Source: JAHIZC01 sp043813305
GTDB taxonomy: Bacteria; Omnitrophota; Gorgyraeia; Gygaellales; Profunditerraquicolaceae
Reading direction: 5' to 3'
Length of the DNA: 64,000 nucleotides
NCBI GenBank assembly: GCA_043813305.1
Contig: JBDRLC010000017.1
Span: 1-64,000 of the forward strand
How positions within the stretch are numbered: the stretch's first letter is position 1; every line of letters starts with the position of its first letter. The notes beneath the pieces were generated by a model, which was given only the letters and a program-made list of their open reading frames with translations, ran no database searches and was not told the DNA's origin. This document shows positions 36,303 through 45,484 of the stretch, one piece after another. Both the position numbers and the translations under genes were made by a program.

Positions 36303-36965
36303 ATGGAAGCGATTACCTTACCTATATACAACAACGAAGGCAAAGAAGCCGAATCGATAAAACTCGATAAAGATGTCTTTGATGGCAAGATTAACTCCGC
36401 TGCCTTACATCAGGCTGTAGTAGCATACAGGGCTAATCAGAGAATGGGCCTGGCTTGCGTAAAAAGTAGAGGAGAGGTTTCTGGAGGAGGCGTTAAACCC
36501 TGGAGGCAAAAGGGAACCGGAAGGGCAAGGGTAGGCTCTATACGTTCACCTCTCTGGCGCGGCGGAGGCGTAACCTTCGGGCCGGTACCAAGAGATTTCT
36601 CCGTTAGATTACCAAAGCAGATTAAGAATCTAGCACTTAAGTCGAGTTTGAATGTTAAAGTAAAAGAGAAGAATTTCATTATTCTTGATGACTTTAAGCT
36701 TCAGAACCCTAAAACAAAACAAGCAGCAAAGATATTTTCTCATCGGCTTTTCCAGTTATCAAACCGGAAAAAGAAGGGAAAGGCACTCAAACTTTTGCTT
36801 TTAATGGCAAAACCAGATAAGAATATAAAGCTCGCTCTACGTAATATTGATTTTCTAAATTTCGAGTTAGCGCAAGACGTCCATGCATACGATATACTCG
36901 CTTGTCATAGGCTGGTGATTACTAAAGAAGGGCTTAGTCAGATTACTAAAAGATTAAAAAAATGA
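36303..36965 (+). CDS. rplD: Ribosomal protein L4
   Basis: Lines the peptide exit tunnel. The tunnel loop contains GGGVKPWRQKGTGRARVGS and RSPLWRGGGVTFGP. Length 220 aa. In enterobacteria L4 represses the S10 operon; no matching leader is visible here. It overlaps rplW by 4 nt. Confidence 0.97.
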   Translation: MEAITLPIYNNEGKEAESIKLDKDVFDGKINSAALHQAVVAYRANQRMGLACVKSRGEVSGGGVKPWRQKGTGRARVGSIRSPLWRGGGVTFGPVPRDFSVRLPKQIKNLALKSSLNVKVKEKNFIILDDFKLQNPKTKQAAKIFSHRLFQLSNRKKKGKALKLLLLMAKPDKNIKLALRNIDFLNFELAQDVHAYDILACHRLVITKEGLSQITKRLKK

Positions 36966-37240
36966 TTAGTAGTTACGATATAATTAAGTCAATTATCCGC
37001 ACAGAAAAGTCAACCCTACAGGAACCTGAGGGTAAATATCTTTTTCTGGTGAATAACTGCGCTAACAAGTTTCAGATCAAGCGCGCTGTTGAAGAAGTCT
37101 ATAAAGTAAAGGTAAGTAATGTGAATACTTTTATTTCCGGGGGGAAGCTAAAAAGAGTAAGGCATCAGCTGGGCAGGACACCGGACTTTAAAAAAGCGAT
37201 AGTCACATTGAAAAAAGGCGAGAAGATAAGTGAAGCTTAA
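36962..37240 (+). CDS. rplW: Ribosomal protein L23
   Basis: Sits at the exit-tunnel opening and docks SRP and trigger factor. IIRTEKSTLQEPEGKYLF and NKFQIKRAVEEVYKVKVSNVNT-type segments identify it, reported here by the core AVEEVYKVKVSNVNT. It is 92 aa. Confidence 0.96.
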   Translation: MISSYDIIKSIIRTEKSTLQEPEGKYLFLVNNCANKFQIKRAVEEVYKVKVSNVNTFISGGKLKRVRHQLGRTPDFKKAIVTLKKGEKISEA

Positions 37241-37261
37241 ACTTATGGAGCAATAGCAAAC

Positions 37262-38095
37262 ATGGGCATAAAAAAATATAAACCAGTAACTGCAGGAAGG
37301 CGCTGGATGACCGGTTCTGATTTCTCTGAAATCACTAAGAAGAAACCCGAGAAATCATTAATCCTGCCGCTTAAGAAGAGTGGCGGCAGAAATGTCTACG
37401 GCCGGGTTACCGTTCGTCATCGCGGCGGTGGGCACAAAAGGATGCTTCGGATAATTGATTTCAAACGGAATTTATTCGATATTCCCGCTAAGGTAATTGC
37501 TATCGAATATGACCCCAACCGCTCGGCAAGGATAGCCCTGCTGGAATATCCGGATAGGACAAAAAGATACATCCTCAGCCCTATCGGACTAAACGTAGGG
37601 GATTCGGTTATTTCGTCTAACCAGAAGGATATCGAGATAAAAACGGGTAACTGCCTTCTTTTAAGGTACATCCCTTCGGGCACATTGATACATAATATAG
37701 AGATAACTAAGGAACGAGGCGCACAGATTGTGCGAGGAGCAGGGACTAGCGCTCAGATCATGGCAAAGGAAGGCGGACTTGCTCATATCAGGCTTCCTTC
37801 CGGAGAGATAAGGTTAATTAGCCTTGATTGTCATGCAACCATCGGCCAGGTAGGCAATATTGAACATGATGCAATAAGTATAGGCAAAGCCGGCAGGAGC
37901 CGTTGGATGGGAATAAGGCCATCAGTCAGAGGTGTAGCAATGAATCCCGTAGATCACCCTCACGGAGGAGGCGAAGGAAAATCCGGACAGGGAAATCCGC
38001 ATCCGGTAACACCATGGGGAATGCCTACCAAAGGATATAAAACAAGAAAAAAAGTGAAGTATTCTGACAAATTTATCGTTAAAAGAAGGAAATAA
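37262..38095 (+). CDS. rplB: Ribosomal protein L2
   Basis: Needed for subunit joining and peptidyl transferase function. GRVTVRHRGGGHKR, RGVAMNPVDHPHGGGEG (with the key histidine) and the basic tail YKTRKKVKYSDKF are conserved. It is 277 aa. Confidence 0.99.
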   Translation: MGIKKYKPVTAGRRWMTGSDFSEITKKKPEKSLILPLKKSGGRNVYGRVTVRHRGGGHKRMLRIIDFKRNLFDIPAKVIAIEYDPNRSARIALLEYPDRTKRYILSPIGLNVGDSVISSNQKDIEIKTGNCLLLRYIPSGTLIHNIEITKERGAQIVRGAGTSAQIMAKEGGLAHIRLPSGEIRLISLDCHATIGQVGNIEHDAISIGKAGRSRWMGIRPSVRGVAMNPVDHPHGGGEGKSGQGNPHPVTPWGMPTKGYKTRKKVKYSDKFIVKRRK

Positions 38096-38100
38096 TAAAG

Positions 38101-38388
38101 ATGCCGCGCTCAGTAAAAAAAGGACCGTTTGTCGATGAGAAGTTATTAAAGAAGGTGGAAAAGTTACGCGGACAAGGGCTACGCCAGGCGATTAAAACCT
38201 GGTCAAGAAGATCGACGATCATACCGGAATTCGTAGGGCTGACTTTTGCCGTGCACGACGGGAAAAAGCACGTGCCGGTATTTGTCACGGAGAATATGGT
38301 AGGCCATAAACTCGGCGAATTTGCCCCTAGCCGAATATTTAGAAAACACGGAGGCGTGAAAGCCAAGAAAGCAGTAGATAAGACATGA
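38101..38388 (+). CDS. rpsS: Ribosomal protein S19
   Basis: 30S head protein near the A-site finger. MPRSVKKGPFVDEKLLKKV and IPEFVGLTFAVHDGKKHVPV are diagnostic; FAPSRIFRKHG closes the domain. It is 95 aa and overlaps rplV by 4 nt. Confidence 0.98.
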   Translation: MPRSVKKGPFVDEKLLKKVEKLRGQGLRQAIKTWSRRSTIIPEFVGLTFAVHDGKKHVPVFVTENMVGHKLGEFAPSRIFRKHGGVKAKKAVDKT

Positions 38389-38717
38389 TCGCTAAAGCAG
38401 AAGGAAAATTTTTAAGAATCGCACCGACAAAAGTAAGGCAAGTTATGGGATTAATCCACCGTCAGGACGCCAAGAGAGCCCAGAGCATACTTCTCTCCTG
38501 TAATAAGCGCCCGAAAGAGTTGTTAATTAAGATACTGAATTCAGCGATAGCGAACGCAAAAGTAAAAGGCTTTAATATTGACCAGCTATATATATCTAAA
38601 ATAGTCTGCAATCAAGGCCCGAGCTGGAAAAGATTCAAGGCAGTTGCTTTTGGTAAGGCAGCGCCGATACTCAAGAAAACATCGCACATAAGAATCGAAT
38701 TAGATTTAAAAAGGTAG
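38385..38717 (+). CDS. rplV: Ribosomal protein L22
   Basis: Its beta-hairpin lines the exit tunnel and is the site of macrolide-resistance changes. FLRIAPTKVRQVMGLI and the hairpin tail SHIRIELDLKR are characteristic. Length 110 aa. Confidence 0.96.
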   Translation: MIAKAEGKFLRIAPTKVRQVMGLIHRQDAKRAQSILLSCNKRPKELLIKILNSAIANAKVKGFNIDQLYISKIVCNQGPSWKRFKAVAFGKAAPILKKTSHIRIELDLKR

Positions 38718-38725
38718 GCTAAATT

Positions 38726-39445
38726 ATGGGACAAAAAGTTCATCCGTTTATCTTGAGAGTTGGTTTTATAAAAAATTGGCACAGCCGTTGGTATGCTAAA
38801 GGCGAAGATTTCGCTAAATTTATTGAAGAAGATTACAAAATCAGAAAGTTCATCAAGAAGAGATTTAAGCAGGCGGCTGTTTCTAAAATAGTGATTGAAA
38901 GGTTAACCGAAAAAACTAGGATTCGTATCTCATCAGCCAGGCCGGGAATTATCATTGGCCGAAGAGGAGCAGATATTGAACGCCTGCGCGAAGAATTAGA
39001 CGGGTTGGTTAGAAACGAAATAGCTATAGATATCGAGGAAATAAAAAACCCGGCCCAGGACGGCCAGCTCGTAGCAGAGAATATTGCATTCCAATTGGAG
39101 AGAAGAGTCGCTTTCAGGCGTGCGGTAAAAAGAGCTATGTCGCAATCGATGAATGCGGGAGTCCAGGGAATCAGGGTCACCTGTTCCGGAAGGTTAAACG
39201 GAGCAGAGATGTCTCGTACCGAAATGTATAAGGAAGGGAAGGTTCCGCTTCAGACTTTACGCGCGGATATAGATTACGGTTTTGCCGAAGCATTAACAAC
39301 ATATGGCTTAATCGGTGTTAAGGTCTGGATTTATAAGGGAGAGATACTTACGAAGAGAAGCTACAACATACATCAGGCGAATGATGAAAATAATAAAAAA
39401 TTTTCTGACGGGGCAAGAAGAGAAAAAAAAAGGGTTAATTTTTAA
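38726..39445 (+). CDS. rpsC: Ribosomal protein S3
   Basis: Forms the mRNA entry channel and contributes helicase activity. The KH domain contains SSARPGIIIGRRGADIERL with the GRRG loop; the C-terminal domain has GIRVTCSGRLNGAEMSRTE. Length 239 aa with a Lys/Arg-rich end. Confidence 0.98.
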   Translation: MGQKVHPFILRVGFIKNWHSRWYAKGEDFAKFIEEDYKIRKFIKKRFKQAAVSKIVIERLTEKTRIRISSARPGIIIGRRGADIERLREELDGLVRNEIAIDIEEIKNPAQDGQLVAENIAFQLERRVAFRRAVKRAMSQSMNAGVQGIRVTCSGRLNGAEMSRTEMYKEGKVPLQTLRADIDYGFAEALTTYGLIGVKVWIYKGEILTKRSYNIHQANDENNKKFSDGARREKKRVNF

Positions 39446-39459
39446 GGAGACGCATTTCG

Positions 39460-39876
39460 ATGGTAATGATGCCCAGGAGAGTAAAATATCGTAAGCTGCA
39501 AAAAGGAAACAGGCGTGGGCTTGCAACTACAGGCTGCACTTTAGCCTTCGGCGAATTCGGCTTGAAGACCATGGAGAACGGGTGGGTTAAGAATTCACAG
39601 ATTGAAGCAGTACGAGTAATTCTAGCAAGACAATTACATAAGGGCGGAAAACTTTGGATCAGGGTCTTCCCGGATAAACCAATCACCAAAAAACCTGCGG
39701 AAGTGCGTATGGGCAAAGGGAAGGGCGAGATTGATCATTGGGTAGCGGTAGTAAAGAGAGGAAGAATCATTTTTGAATTAGGAGGGATTCCAGAAGAATA
39801 CGCCAAACAATGTTTCAGGCTGGCTGCTTATAAGATTGGCCTTAGAACAAAATTCGTAACCCGGATTCATAAATAA
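39460..39876 (+). CDS. rplP: Ribosomal protein L16
   Basis: Binds near the A-site tRNA elbow. MMPRRVKYRKLQKGNRRG, RIFPDKPITKKPAEVRMGKG-type loop (core FPDKPITKKPAEVRMGKG) and KGEIDHWVAVV are conserved. AAGGAG 10 nt before the ATG at 39460 supports that start; a second in-frame ATG at 39466 is also possible. Length 138 aa. Confidence 0.97.
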   Translation: MVMMPRRVKYRKLQKGNRRGLATTGCTLAFGEFGLKTMENGWVKNSQIEAVRVILARQLHKGGKLWIRVFPDKPITKKPAEVRMGKGKGEIDHWVAVVKRGRIIFELGGIPEEYAKQCFRLAAYKIGLRTKFVTRIHK

Positions 39877-39877
39877 T

Positions 39878-40078
39878 ATGTCGATAGAAAAATTAAAAAA
39901 CTTATCTAAGGAAGAGCTGCTTGTGAAACAAAGAAGCCTTAAGCAAGAGCTCTTTAAGCTTAACCTGCAGCGTTACGGCGGCAGAGTAGAAAAACCGCAC
40001 ATGTTTTCGATCATTAGGAAGGATTTGGCGCGGGTTAAGACTATCTTACGCCAGCAGGAACTAAAAGAGAAAAAGTAG
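39878..40078 (+). CDS. rpmC: Ribosomal protein L29
   Basis: Small two-helix protein at the tunnel exit. LSKEELLVKQRSLKQELFKL and IRKDLARVKTILRQ match the family. It is 66 aa, in the standard rplP-rpmC-rpsQ order. Confidence 0.96.
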   Translation: MSIEKLKNLSKEELLVKQRSLKQELFKLNLQRYGGRVEKPHMFSIIRKDLARVKTILRQQELKEKK

Positions 40079-40085
40079 GGGTAAA

Positions 40086-40367
40086 ATGGGCAGAAAAAAA
40101 GAGTTTACCGGTGTAGTGGTTAGTGACAAGATGCAAAAGACGGTAGTAGTGAGAGTGCTACAGATTGGCAAGCATCCCAAATACTCAAAGACAATAAAAA
40201 AGTATAATAAATTCAAAGCGCACAACGAAAAGGATCTTGCTAAAACAGGGGATACCGTACTTATACAGGAAACCAGGCCACTTTCAAAAGATAAAAGATT
40301 TAGGGTAATAAATATCGTAAAAAAGGCCGCGAGCCCTCATCTGACAATAAAGGAAGACAGAGAATGA
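40086..40367 (+). CDS. rpsQ: Ribosomal protein S17
   Basis: OB-fold 16S rRNA binder at the 30S body. GVVVSDKMQKTVVVRV, HPKYSKTIKKYNKFKAH and IQETRPLSKDKRFRV are typical. It is 93 aa and overlaps rplN by 4 nt. Confidence 0.97.
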   Translation: MGRKKEFTGVVVSDKMQKTVVVRVLQIGKHPKYSKTIKKYNKFKAHNEKDLAKTGDTVLIQETRPLSKDKRFRVINIVKKAASPHLTIKEDRE

Positions 40368-40732
40368 TTCAATTACGCAGCATATTAGATGTAGCAGATA
40401 ATACCGGAGCAAAGAGGGCTTCTTTAATCGGAGTTCTTGGGAGGAAAGGAAAAAGTTTTGCCGATGTCGGAGATATCATCAACGTTAATGTCAAAGAATC
40501 TTCCCCGAATGCTGCAATTAAGAAGGGTGAAGTCGCCAAAGCAGTTGTCGTCAGGACTAAAAATGCAATCAAACGTATAGACGGTTCTGTTCTGAGGTTT
40601 GATCGTAACGCGATCGTATTTATCGACCCACAACTTAATCCGAAAGGGACACGCGTATTCGGACCGGTAGCAAGAGAATTAAGAGAGAAAAAATTTACAA
40701 AGATAATATCTTTAGCACCTGAGGTGATTTAA
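40364..40732 (+). CDS. rplN: Ribosomal protein L14
   Basis: Contacts 16S rRNA across the subunit interface and binds the silencing factor RsfS. MIQLRSILDVADNTGAKR and GTRVFGPVARELRE are diagnostic. It is 122 aa; its last base is shared with the rplX ATG. Confidence 0.98.
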   Translation: MIQLRSILDVADNTGAKRASLIGVLGRKGKSFADVGDIINVNVKESSPNAAIKKGEVAKAVVVRTKNAIKRIDGSVLRFDRNAIVFIDPQLNPKGTRVFGPVARELREKKFTKIISLAPEVI

Positions 40733-41043
40733 TGCATAAGATTAAACAAGGCGATTTAGTTCAGGTAATCAAAGGCAGAGATACCGGAAAGAAAGGAAAG
40801 GTCTTGGATATCTTGCCGGGAGCCAAACTTGCACTGATCGAAGGTATAAATTTTGTGAAAAAGCATAAACGCCAGACTCGTCAGGATCAACAGGGCGGAA
40901 TCGTATCGATAGAAGCACCGGTCAGCCTTTCAAATTTAGCGGTTTTCTGTAAACAATGTAATAGTTCTAGGCGATTGGGCTTTATGAGATTAAAGGACGG
41001 AACAAAATCCCGGATTTGCCGCTCCTGTAAAGGAAACGTATAA
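40732..41043 (+). CDS. rplX: Ribosomal protein L24
   Basis: An early 50S assembly protein with a KOW motif (KQGDLVQVIKGRDTGKKGKV). The C-terminal part carries two CxxC pairs, FCKQC and ICRSC, a zinc-ribbon form common in bacteria outside enterobacteria. It is 103 aa. Confidence 0.96.
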   Translation: MHKIKQGDLVQVIKGRDTGKKGKVLDILPGAKLALIEGINFVKKHKRQTRQDQQGGIVSIEAPVSLSNLAVFCKQCNSSRRLGFMRLKDGTKSRICRSCKGNV

Positions 41044-41044
41044 A

Positions 41045-41596
41045 ATGATCCCTAGACTACTTGAAAGATACAGAAAAGAAATAATTCCAGCGATGATGCA
41101 GACTTTCCAGTTAAAAAACAAGATGAGCGTTCCGCATCTAGAGAAAATCGTAATTAACATGGGAGTAAGCGAAGCGGTAGCTGACATTAAAATCATGGAG
41201 AAAGCCGTTGACGAATTGGGTGTAATCACAGGACAGAAGCCGATCATCAGGCGCGCAAAAAAAGCGATCTCGAATTTTAAAATCAGAAAAGGGCTTCCTG
41301 TAGGCTGCAAGGTTACTCTAAGGCGTGCTAAAATGTATGAGTTCATGGACAGGCTATTAAATGTCACCCTACCGAGAATTCGAGATTTTCGAGGGGTTTC
41401 AACCGAGGCCTTTGATGCAGCAGGGAATTACAGCTTAGGCTTACAAGAACAGAATATTTTTCCGGAAATTGAATATGACAAGATCAGTCGCCAACAGGGT
41501 ATGGATATCACTTTCGTGATCAAGAACGCTGATTCTAAAGAAAAGGCGCAAGAATTGTTAAAATTATTCGGCATGCCTTTTGAGACAGGACAATAA
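41045..41596 (+). CDS. rplE: Ribosomal protein L5
   Basis: Binds 5S rRNA in the central protuberance and touches P-site tRNA. VPHLEKIVINMGVSEA, TGQKPIIRRAKKAISNFK and RDFRGVSTEAFD are conserved. It is 183 aa. Confidence 0.98.
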   Translation: MIPRLLERYRKEIIPAMMQTFQLKNKMSVPHLEKIVINMGVSEAVADIKIMEKAVDELGVITGQKPIIRRAKKAISNFKIRKGLPVGCKVTLRRAKMYEFMDRLLNVTLPRIRDFRGVSTEAFDAAGNYSLGLQEQNIFPEIEYDKISRQQGMDITFVIKNADSKEKAQELLKLFGMPFETGQ

Positions 41597-41599
41597 AAC

Positions 41600-41785
41600 A
41601 TGGCAAAGACTTCACAGATAGAGAGATGGAAGAGAACTCCTAAGTTTTCTACCCGAAAGCATAACCGCTGCGCTATCTGCGGTAGATCCGGCGGATTTCT
41701 TAAAAGATTTAAGCTTTGCCGGATTTGCTTCAGAGAGTTAGCCTGGCAAGGGATGATTCCGGGAATAAAAAAAGCAAGTTGGTAA
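41600..41785 (+). CDS. rpsN: Ribosomal protein S14, zinc-binding type
   Basis: 30S head protein. The short 61-aa form has CAIC and CRIC pairs forming the zinc site, with HNRCAICGRSGGFLKRF and ELAWQGMIPGIKKASW. This is the ancestral C+ paralogue. It lies in the usual L5-S14-S8 order. Confidence 0.97.
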   Translation: MAKTSQIERWKRTPKFSTRKHNRCAICGRSGGFLKRFKLCRICFRELAWQGMIPGIKKASW

Positions 41786-41812
41786 CTGATCTTAAAGGGA
41801 GAGAGAGAATAA

Positions 41813-42208
41813 ATGGGTAGAACTGATTTAATCGCAGATGTGTTTACCATAGTGCGCAATGCCGTAATGGTCCAAAAGGATAGTGTCGAGGTTCCCTCTT
41901 CCAATACGGTTAAATCTATCCTGGAGATCTTAAAGAAAGAGAATTATATCGATAATTTTAAGATTATGCAGGATAAAAAACAGGGTTTAGCCAAAATCTA
42001 TTTAAAATATACCGGGAAAAAACCGGCAATCCGAAATATCAAGAGGGTTTCCACACCCGGATTACGCCGCTATGTCAAGCACGATAAGGTACCGTTGGTC
42101 TTAAGGGGTAAGGGCCTTGCAATTATCTCGACCTCAAAAGGCATCATGACTGACACCCAGGCGCGTGAATCTGGGCTGGGCGGAGAAGTAATCGGATTTA
42201 TTTGGTAA
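41813..42208 (+). CDS. rpsH: Ribosomal protein S8
   Basis: Primary 16S rRNA central-domain binder; represses the spc operon in enterobacteria. DLIADVFTIVRNAV, VPSSNTVKSILEILKKE and the C-terminal ISTSKGIMTDTQAR and GGEVIGFIW are conserved. It is 131 aa. Confidence 0.97.
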   Translation: MGRTDLIADVFTIVRNAVMVQKDSVEVPSSNTVKSILEILKKENYIDNFKIMQDKKQGLAKIYLKYTGKKPAIRNIKRVSTPGLRRYVKHDKVPLVLRGKGLAIISTSKGIMTDTQARESGLGGEVIGFIW

Positions 42209-42218
42209 ATGAGGATAT

Positions 42219-42764
42219 ATGTCACGTATAGGAAAAAAAGCTATTAATATACCTAAGGATGTAAGGATCGAGTCTAAAGACGGCATGATTCAGGTAAAAG
42301 GCCCTAAGGGGGAATTAAGCCGTTCTTTATCTGACCGGATCAGCATCGATATAAAGGATAATAAACTTTTTGTCAACCGCGCTAGTGATGCTAAGCTGGA
42401 TAAAGCTCTGCACGGTTTATTCAGGGCATTAATCAATAACATGATCATCGGGGTCAATCAGGGCTTTGAAAAAGAGTTGGAGATTATCGGCGTTGGATTC
42501 AAAGCTCAGGCTCAAGGCGACAATCTGAATATGCAACTCGGGTTTTCACATCCGGTAAACATGCCTATACCTAAGGGCTTAAAAATTGAAACACCCAAAC
42601 ATACCCAGATTAAGGTAAGCGGGGTAGATAAGGAATTAGTAGGCAGAATAGCCAGTGAGATACGTAAAATTTGCCCACCTGAGCCATATAAGGGTAAGGG
42701 TATCCGTTTCGCAGGAGAACGCATAAAGAAAAAAGTCGGTAAAGCACAAGCTACCACTAAATAA
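42219..42764 (+). CDS. rplF: Ribosomal protein L6
   Basis: Lies at the base of the stalk near the sarcin-ricin loop. MSRIGKKAINIPKDV, GVGFKAQAQGDNLNMQLGFSH (core GFKAQAQGDNLNMQLGF) and PPEPYKGKGIRFAGE are diagnostic. It is 181 aa. Confidence 0.98.
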   Translation: MSRIGKKAINIPKDVRIESKDGMIQVKGPKGELSRSLSDRISIDIKDNKLFVNRASDAKLDKALHGLFRALINNMIIGVNQGFEKELEIIGVGFKAQAQGDNLNMQLGFSHPVNMPIPKGLKIETPKHTQIKVSGVDKELVGRIASEIRKICPPEPYKGKGIRFAGERIKKKVGKAQATTK

Positions 42765-42765
42765 A

Positions 42766-43125
42766 ATGAAAAAAAGCAAAGCACAAAGACTAAAAAGACA
42801 CCACAGAATACTAAAAAGGATGCAAGGCACCTCTAGCGTTCCCAGGCTGATTGTATGCAAGAGTTTAGCTAATCTCTGGGCGCAGGCAATAGATGATGTT
42901 GGAGATAAAACTGTTTTTTCGCTAAGCACCATGGATAAAGAAGTCAGGGGGAAATTTCCTAAGCCTGGTAACGTTAAAGCCGCCGAGTTTTTCGGTGAAA
43001 TATTTGCTCGCAGGGCAAAGGAAAAAGGAATCAGTAAAATCGTCTTTGACCGAACCGGATATTTATACCACGGTAGAATTAAAGCCTTTGCTGAAGCCTT
43101 AAGAAAAGGGGGGTTGCAATTCTAA
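42766..43125 (+). CDS. rplR: Ribosomal protein L18
   Basis: 5S rRNA-binding protein of the central protuberance. RHHRILKRMQGTSSVPRL and VFDRTGYLYHGRIKAFAEA are family signatures. It is 119 aa, one base after rplF. Confidence 0.97.
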   Translation: MKKSKAQRLKRHHRILKRMQGTSSVPRLIVCKSLANLWAQAIDDVGDKTVFSLSTMDKEVRGKFPKPGNVKAAEFFGEIFARRAKEKGISKIVFDRTGYLYHGRIKAFAEALRKGGLQF

Positions 43126-43126
43126 A

Positions 43127-43588
43127 ATGGCACGCGAAATAAGGATCGGACAGGAAGACTTCGCAATATTAGAAAAAATAATTGCTATTAACCGTGTTAC
43201 AAAAGTTACAAAAGGCGGAAAGAAGATGCATTTTAGCGTCTTGGTAGTTGTAGGAGATACTAAAGGCAATGTCGGCTACGCATTAGAGAAGGCAAATGAA
43301 GTAGCCGAAGCAATCCGTAAATCCTTAACTAAGGCGAAGAAATCAATGGTCAAAATACCTATGGAGGGTACCAGCATCCCGCATGAGATTATCGGAATAG
43401 CCGGTGCAGCTAAGGTACTCTTAAAGCCGGCATCAGAGGGAACCGGAGTAATTGCCGCCGGTCCGGTAAGAGCAGTCTGTGAAGCAGCAGGTATCAAGGA
43501 CATCTTAACTAAGTGTATAAGAACTAATAATCCGATAAACGTAGTCAAAGCGACTATCCAAGGATTAACTAATCTTAAGACTGAATAA
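43127..43588 (+). CDS. rpsE: Ribosomal protein S5
   Basis: Shapes the mRNA entry site and decoding fidelity. VTKGGKKMHFSVLVVVGD and LLKPASEGTGVIAAGPVRAV are conserved. It is 153 aa. Normally rpmD (L30) would follow, but the rplO start lies 2 nt after the stop. Confidence 0.97.
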   Translation: MAREIRIGQEDFAILEKIIAINRVTKVTKGGKKMHFSVLVVVGDTKGNVGYALEKANEVAEAIRKSLTKAKKSMVKIPMEGTSIPHEIIGIAGAAKVLLKPASEGTGVIAAGPVRAVCEAAGIKDILTKCIRTNNPINVVKATIQGLTNLKTE

Positions 43589-43590
43589 AA

Positions 43591-44145
43591 ATGAGCGCAA
43601 AATTATCAGGAAGAAAAAAAGCCACTAAGAAACCGGCAAAATCAAAGTCAGCTGCTGTAAATAAATCCAAGGAGAAACAAAAGCCGGATATTCTACGATT
43701 AGTAGGAATCCATACCTTAAGACCTCCAAAAGGATCACATAAACGCAGAAAGTACCTTGGTAGAGGGCCCGGATCCGGACATGGAGAAACTTCTACCCGA
43801 GGCAGCAAAGGACAGACTTCACGCGCAGGTAGAGATTTTTACCTGGGTCTTGAAGGAGGTCAAACTCCGCTAATTAGAAGAATACCAAAAAGAGGCTTTA
43901 CGAGTAAATTTAAAAAAGAATACCAGATATTAAATTTAGACGATTTAAATAAGCTAAAAGAGCCAACTATCGGATTGAAGTTATTAGAAGATAAAGGCTT
44001 AATCAAAGATGGGGGGAAATTAGTAAAGATCTTAGGCAGAGGCGAAATTAAAAATCCGATTAAGATCCAGGCGCATGCTTTTTCAAAAAGAGCAACTGAG
44101 GCGATTAAGAGTGCCGGAGGAGAAACGAAAATTATCAATGCTTAG
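43591..44145 (+). CDS. rplO: Ribosomal protein L15 with N-terminal extension
   Basis: Late-assembling 50S protein. The conserved part begins around residue 40 (HTLRPPKGSHKRRKYLGRG, then GPGSGHGETSTRGSKGQTSR). The first 33 or so residues are an extra Lys/Ala/Ser-rich stretch not present in typical L15, giving 184 aa against about 145. No internal start with a good Shine-Dalgarno sits at the normal N-terminus. It takes the place where L30 would be encoded and overlaps secY by 8 nt. Confidence 0.95.
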   Translation: MSAKLSGRKKATKKPAKSKSAAVNKSKEKQKPDILRLVGIHTLRPPKGSHKRRKYLGRGPGSGHGETSTRGSKGQTSRAGRDFYLGLEGGQTPLIRRIPKRGFTSKFKKEYQILNLDDLNKLKEPTIGLKLLEDKGLIKDGGKLVKILGRGEIKNPIKIQAHAFSKRATEAIKSAGGETKIINA

Positions 44146-45484
44146 TGCACTGGTTAATTCATTTAAAATACCGGATCTAAAAAGAAGACTATTAATCACA
44201 GGGGCACTGATTGCGGTATATCGCATCGGATGCTTTGTGCCTACACCGGGTATTGACGGTGCGGCACTGACTACCTTCTTTCAAAGGATAGCAAAGACTT
44301 CCGGCGGTACGATCTTTGGCATGATTAATATGTTCTCCGGCGGCGCTATGGAGAAACTCACCATCTTTGCATTAGGGATTATGCCTTATATCTCATCTTC
44401 GATTATTATGCAGCTGCTCACAGCGATTATTCCGGCTTTAGAAAAGTTAGCAAAAGAAGGGAAGGCTGGCTACGAGAGAATAAATCAATTTACCCGTTAC
44501 GGTACAGTGGGCTTAGCAATAGTCCAATCATTTTTCATTGCCTTATGGCTTGAAAATCCTGCCCGCTTTGAGGGATTACGCATCGTAATGAGCCCTGGAT
44601 GGGGATTCAGGATAATTACCGTTTTAACTCTTACTACCGGCACGATATTTATTATGTGGCTGGGAGAACAGATACAGGAAAGAGGCATTGGTAACGGAAT
44701 CTCCCTAGTTATTACCGCGGGTATTATCTCAAGAATCCCAGCAGCCTTTCACCAGTTAGGAATATTAATATCTCCCTTTGATCCCTCTCGCAGACAGATT
44801 CAGCCTTTTACATTAGTGATCATGGCTGCGTTATTAGCCGGCGTGGTATTTGCGGTTATCCTGGTCACTCAGGGCCAGAGAAAGATACCGGTTCAATATG
44901 CACGCAGGATCGTGGGAAGAAAAATATACGGCGGACAATCAACTTATATACCTTTAAAGGTAGATACTGCCGGAGTAATCTCGATAATCTTCGCGCAATC
45001 AATCATATTGTTTCCGGCGACATTGGCTTCCTTTATCCCTAATCCGGCTTTTCAAAGATTAGCACAGAGCCTGGTTAGAGGACAAATTCTTTATACGGCA
45101 GTATTTGCGATGCTGATCATCTTCTTTTGTTATTTCTATACTGCTATCGTCTTTAACCCCGTGGATCTATCGGAAAATATGAAAAAATACGGCGGTTTTA
45201 TACCCGGCATAAGGCCAGGGGCTCCTACGGCTGAATTCCTGGATTACGTAATGACTAGAATCACATTGGCCGGAGCATTATTCATCGCTTTTATCGCCAT
45301 ATTCCCCGATTTTATTATGGCCTGGCTTAAAGTACCTTATCTTGTAGCTTCGTTTTTCGGAGGAACGGGTATCCTGATTATTGTAGGAGTTATGCTTGAT
45401 ACCTTAAAGCAGATCGAATCACACCTTCTTATGCATCATTATGACGGTTTTATAAAAGGCGGACGTATGAAAGGGAGGAGATAG
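44138..45484 (+). CDS. secY: Protein translocase channel SecY
   Basis: Ten-helix protein-conducting channel. I place the start at the ATG at 44138, giving MLSALVNSFKIPDLKRRLL, the normal N-terminus; an upstream in-frame ATG at 44075 lies deep in rplO and adds 21 atypical residues. The plug region holds PTPGIDGAALT, and GIGNGISLVI and QGQRKIPVQYARR are signatures. It is 448 aa. Its stop shares a base with the adk GTG. Confidence 0.97.
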   Translation: MLSALVNSFKIPDLKRRLLITGALIAVYRIGCFVPTPGIDGAALTTFFQRIAKTSGGTIFGMINMFSGGAMEKLTIFALGIMPYISSSIIMQLLTAIIPALEKLAKEGKAGYERINQFTRYGTVGLAIVQSFFIALWLENPARFEGLRIVMSPGWGFRIITVLTLTTGTIFIMWLGEQIQERGIGNGISLVITAGIISRIPAAFHQLGILISPFDPSRRQIQPFTLVIMAALLAGVVFAVILVTQGQRKIPVQYARRIVGRKIYGGQSTYIPLKVDTAGVISIIFAQSIILFPATLASFIPNPAFQRLAQSLVRGQILYTAVFAMLIIFFCYFYTAIVFNPVDLSENMKKYGGFIPGIRPGAPTAEFLDYVMTRITLAGALFIAFIAIFPDFIMAWLKVPYLVASFFGGTGILIIVGVMLDTLKQIESHLLMHHYDGFIKGGRMKGRR

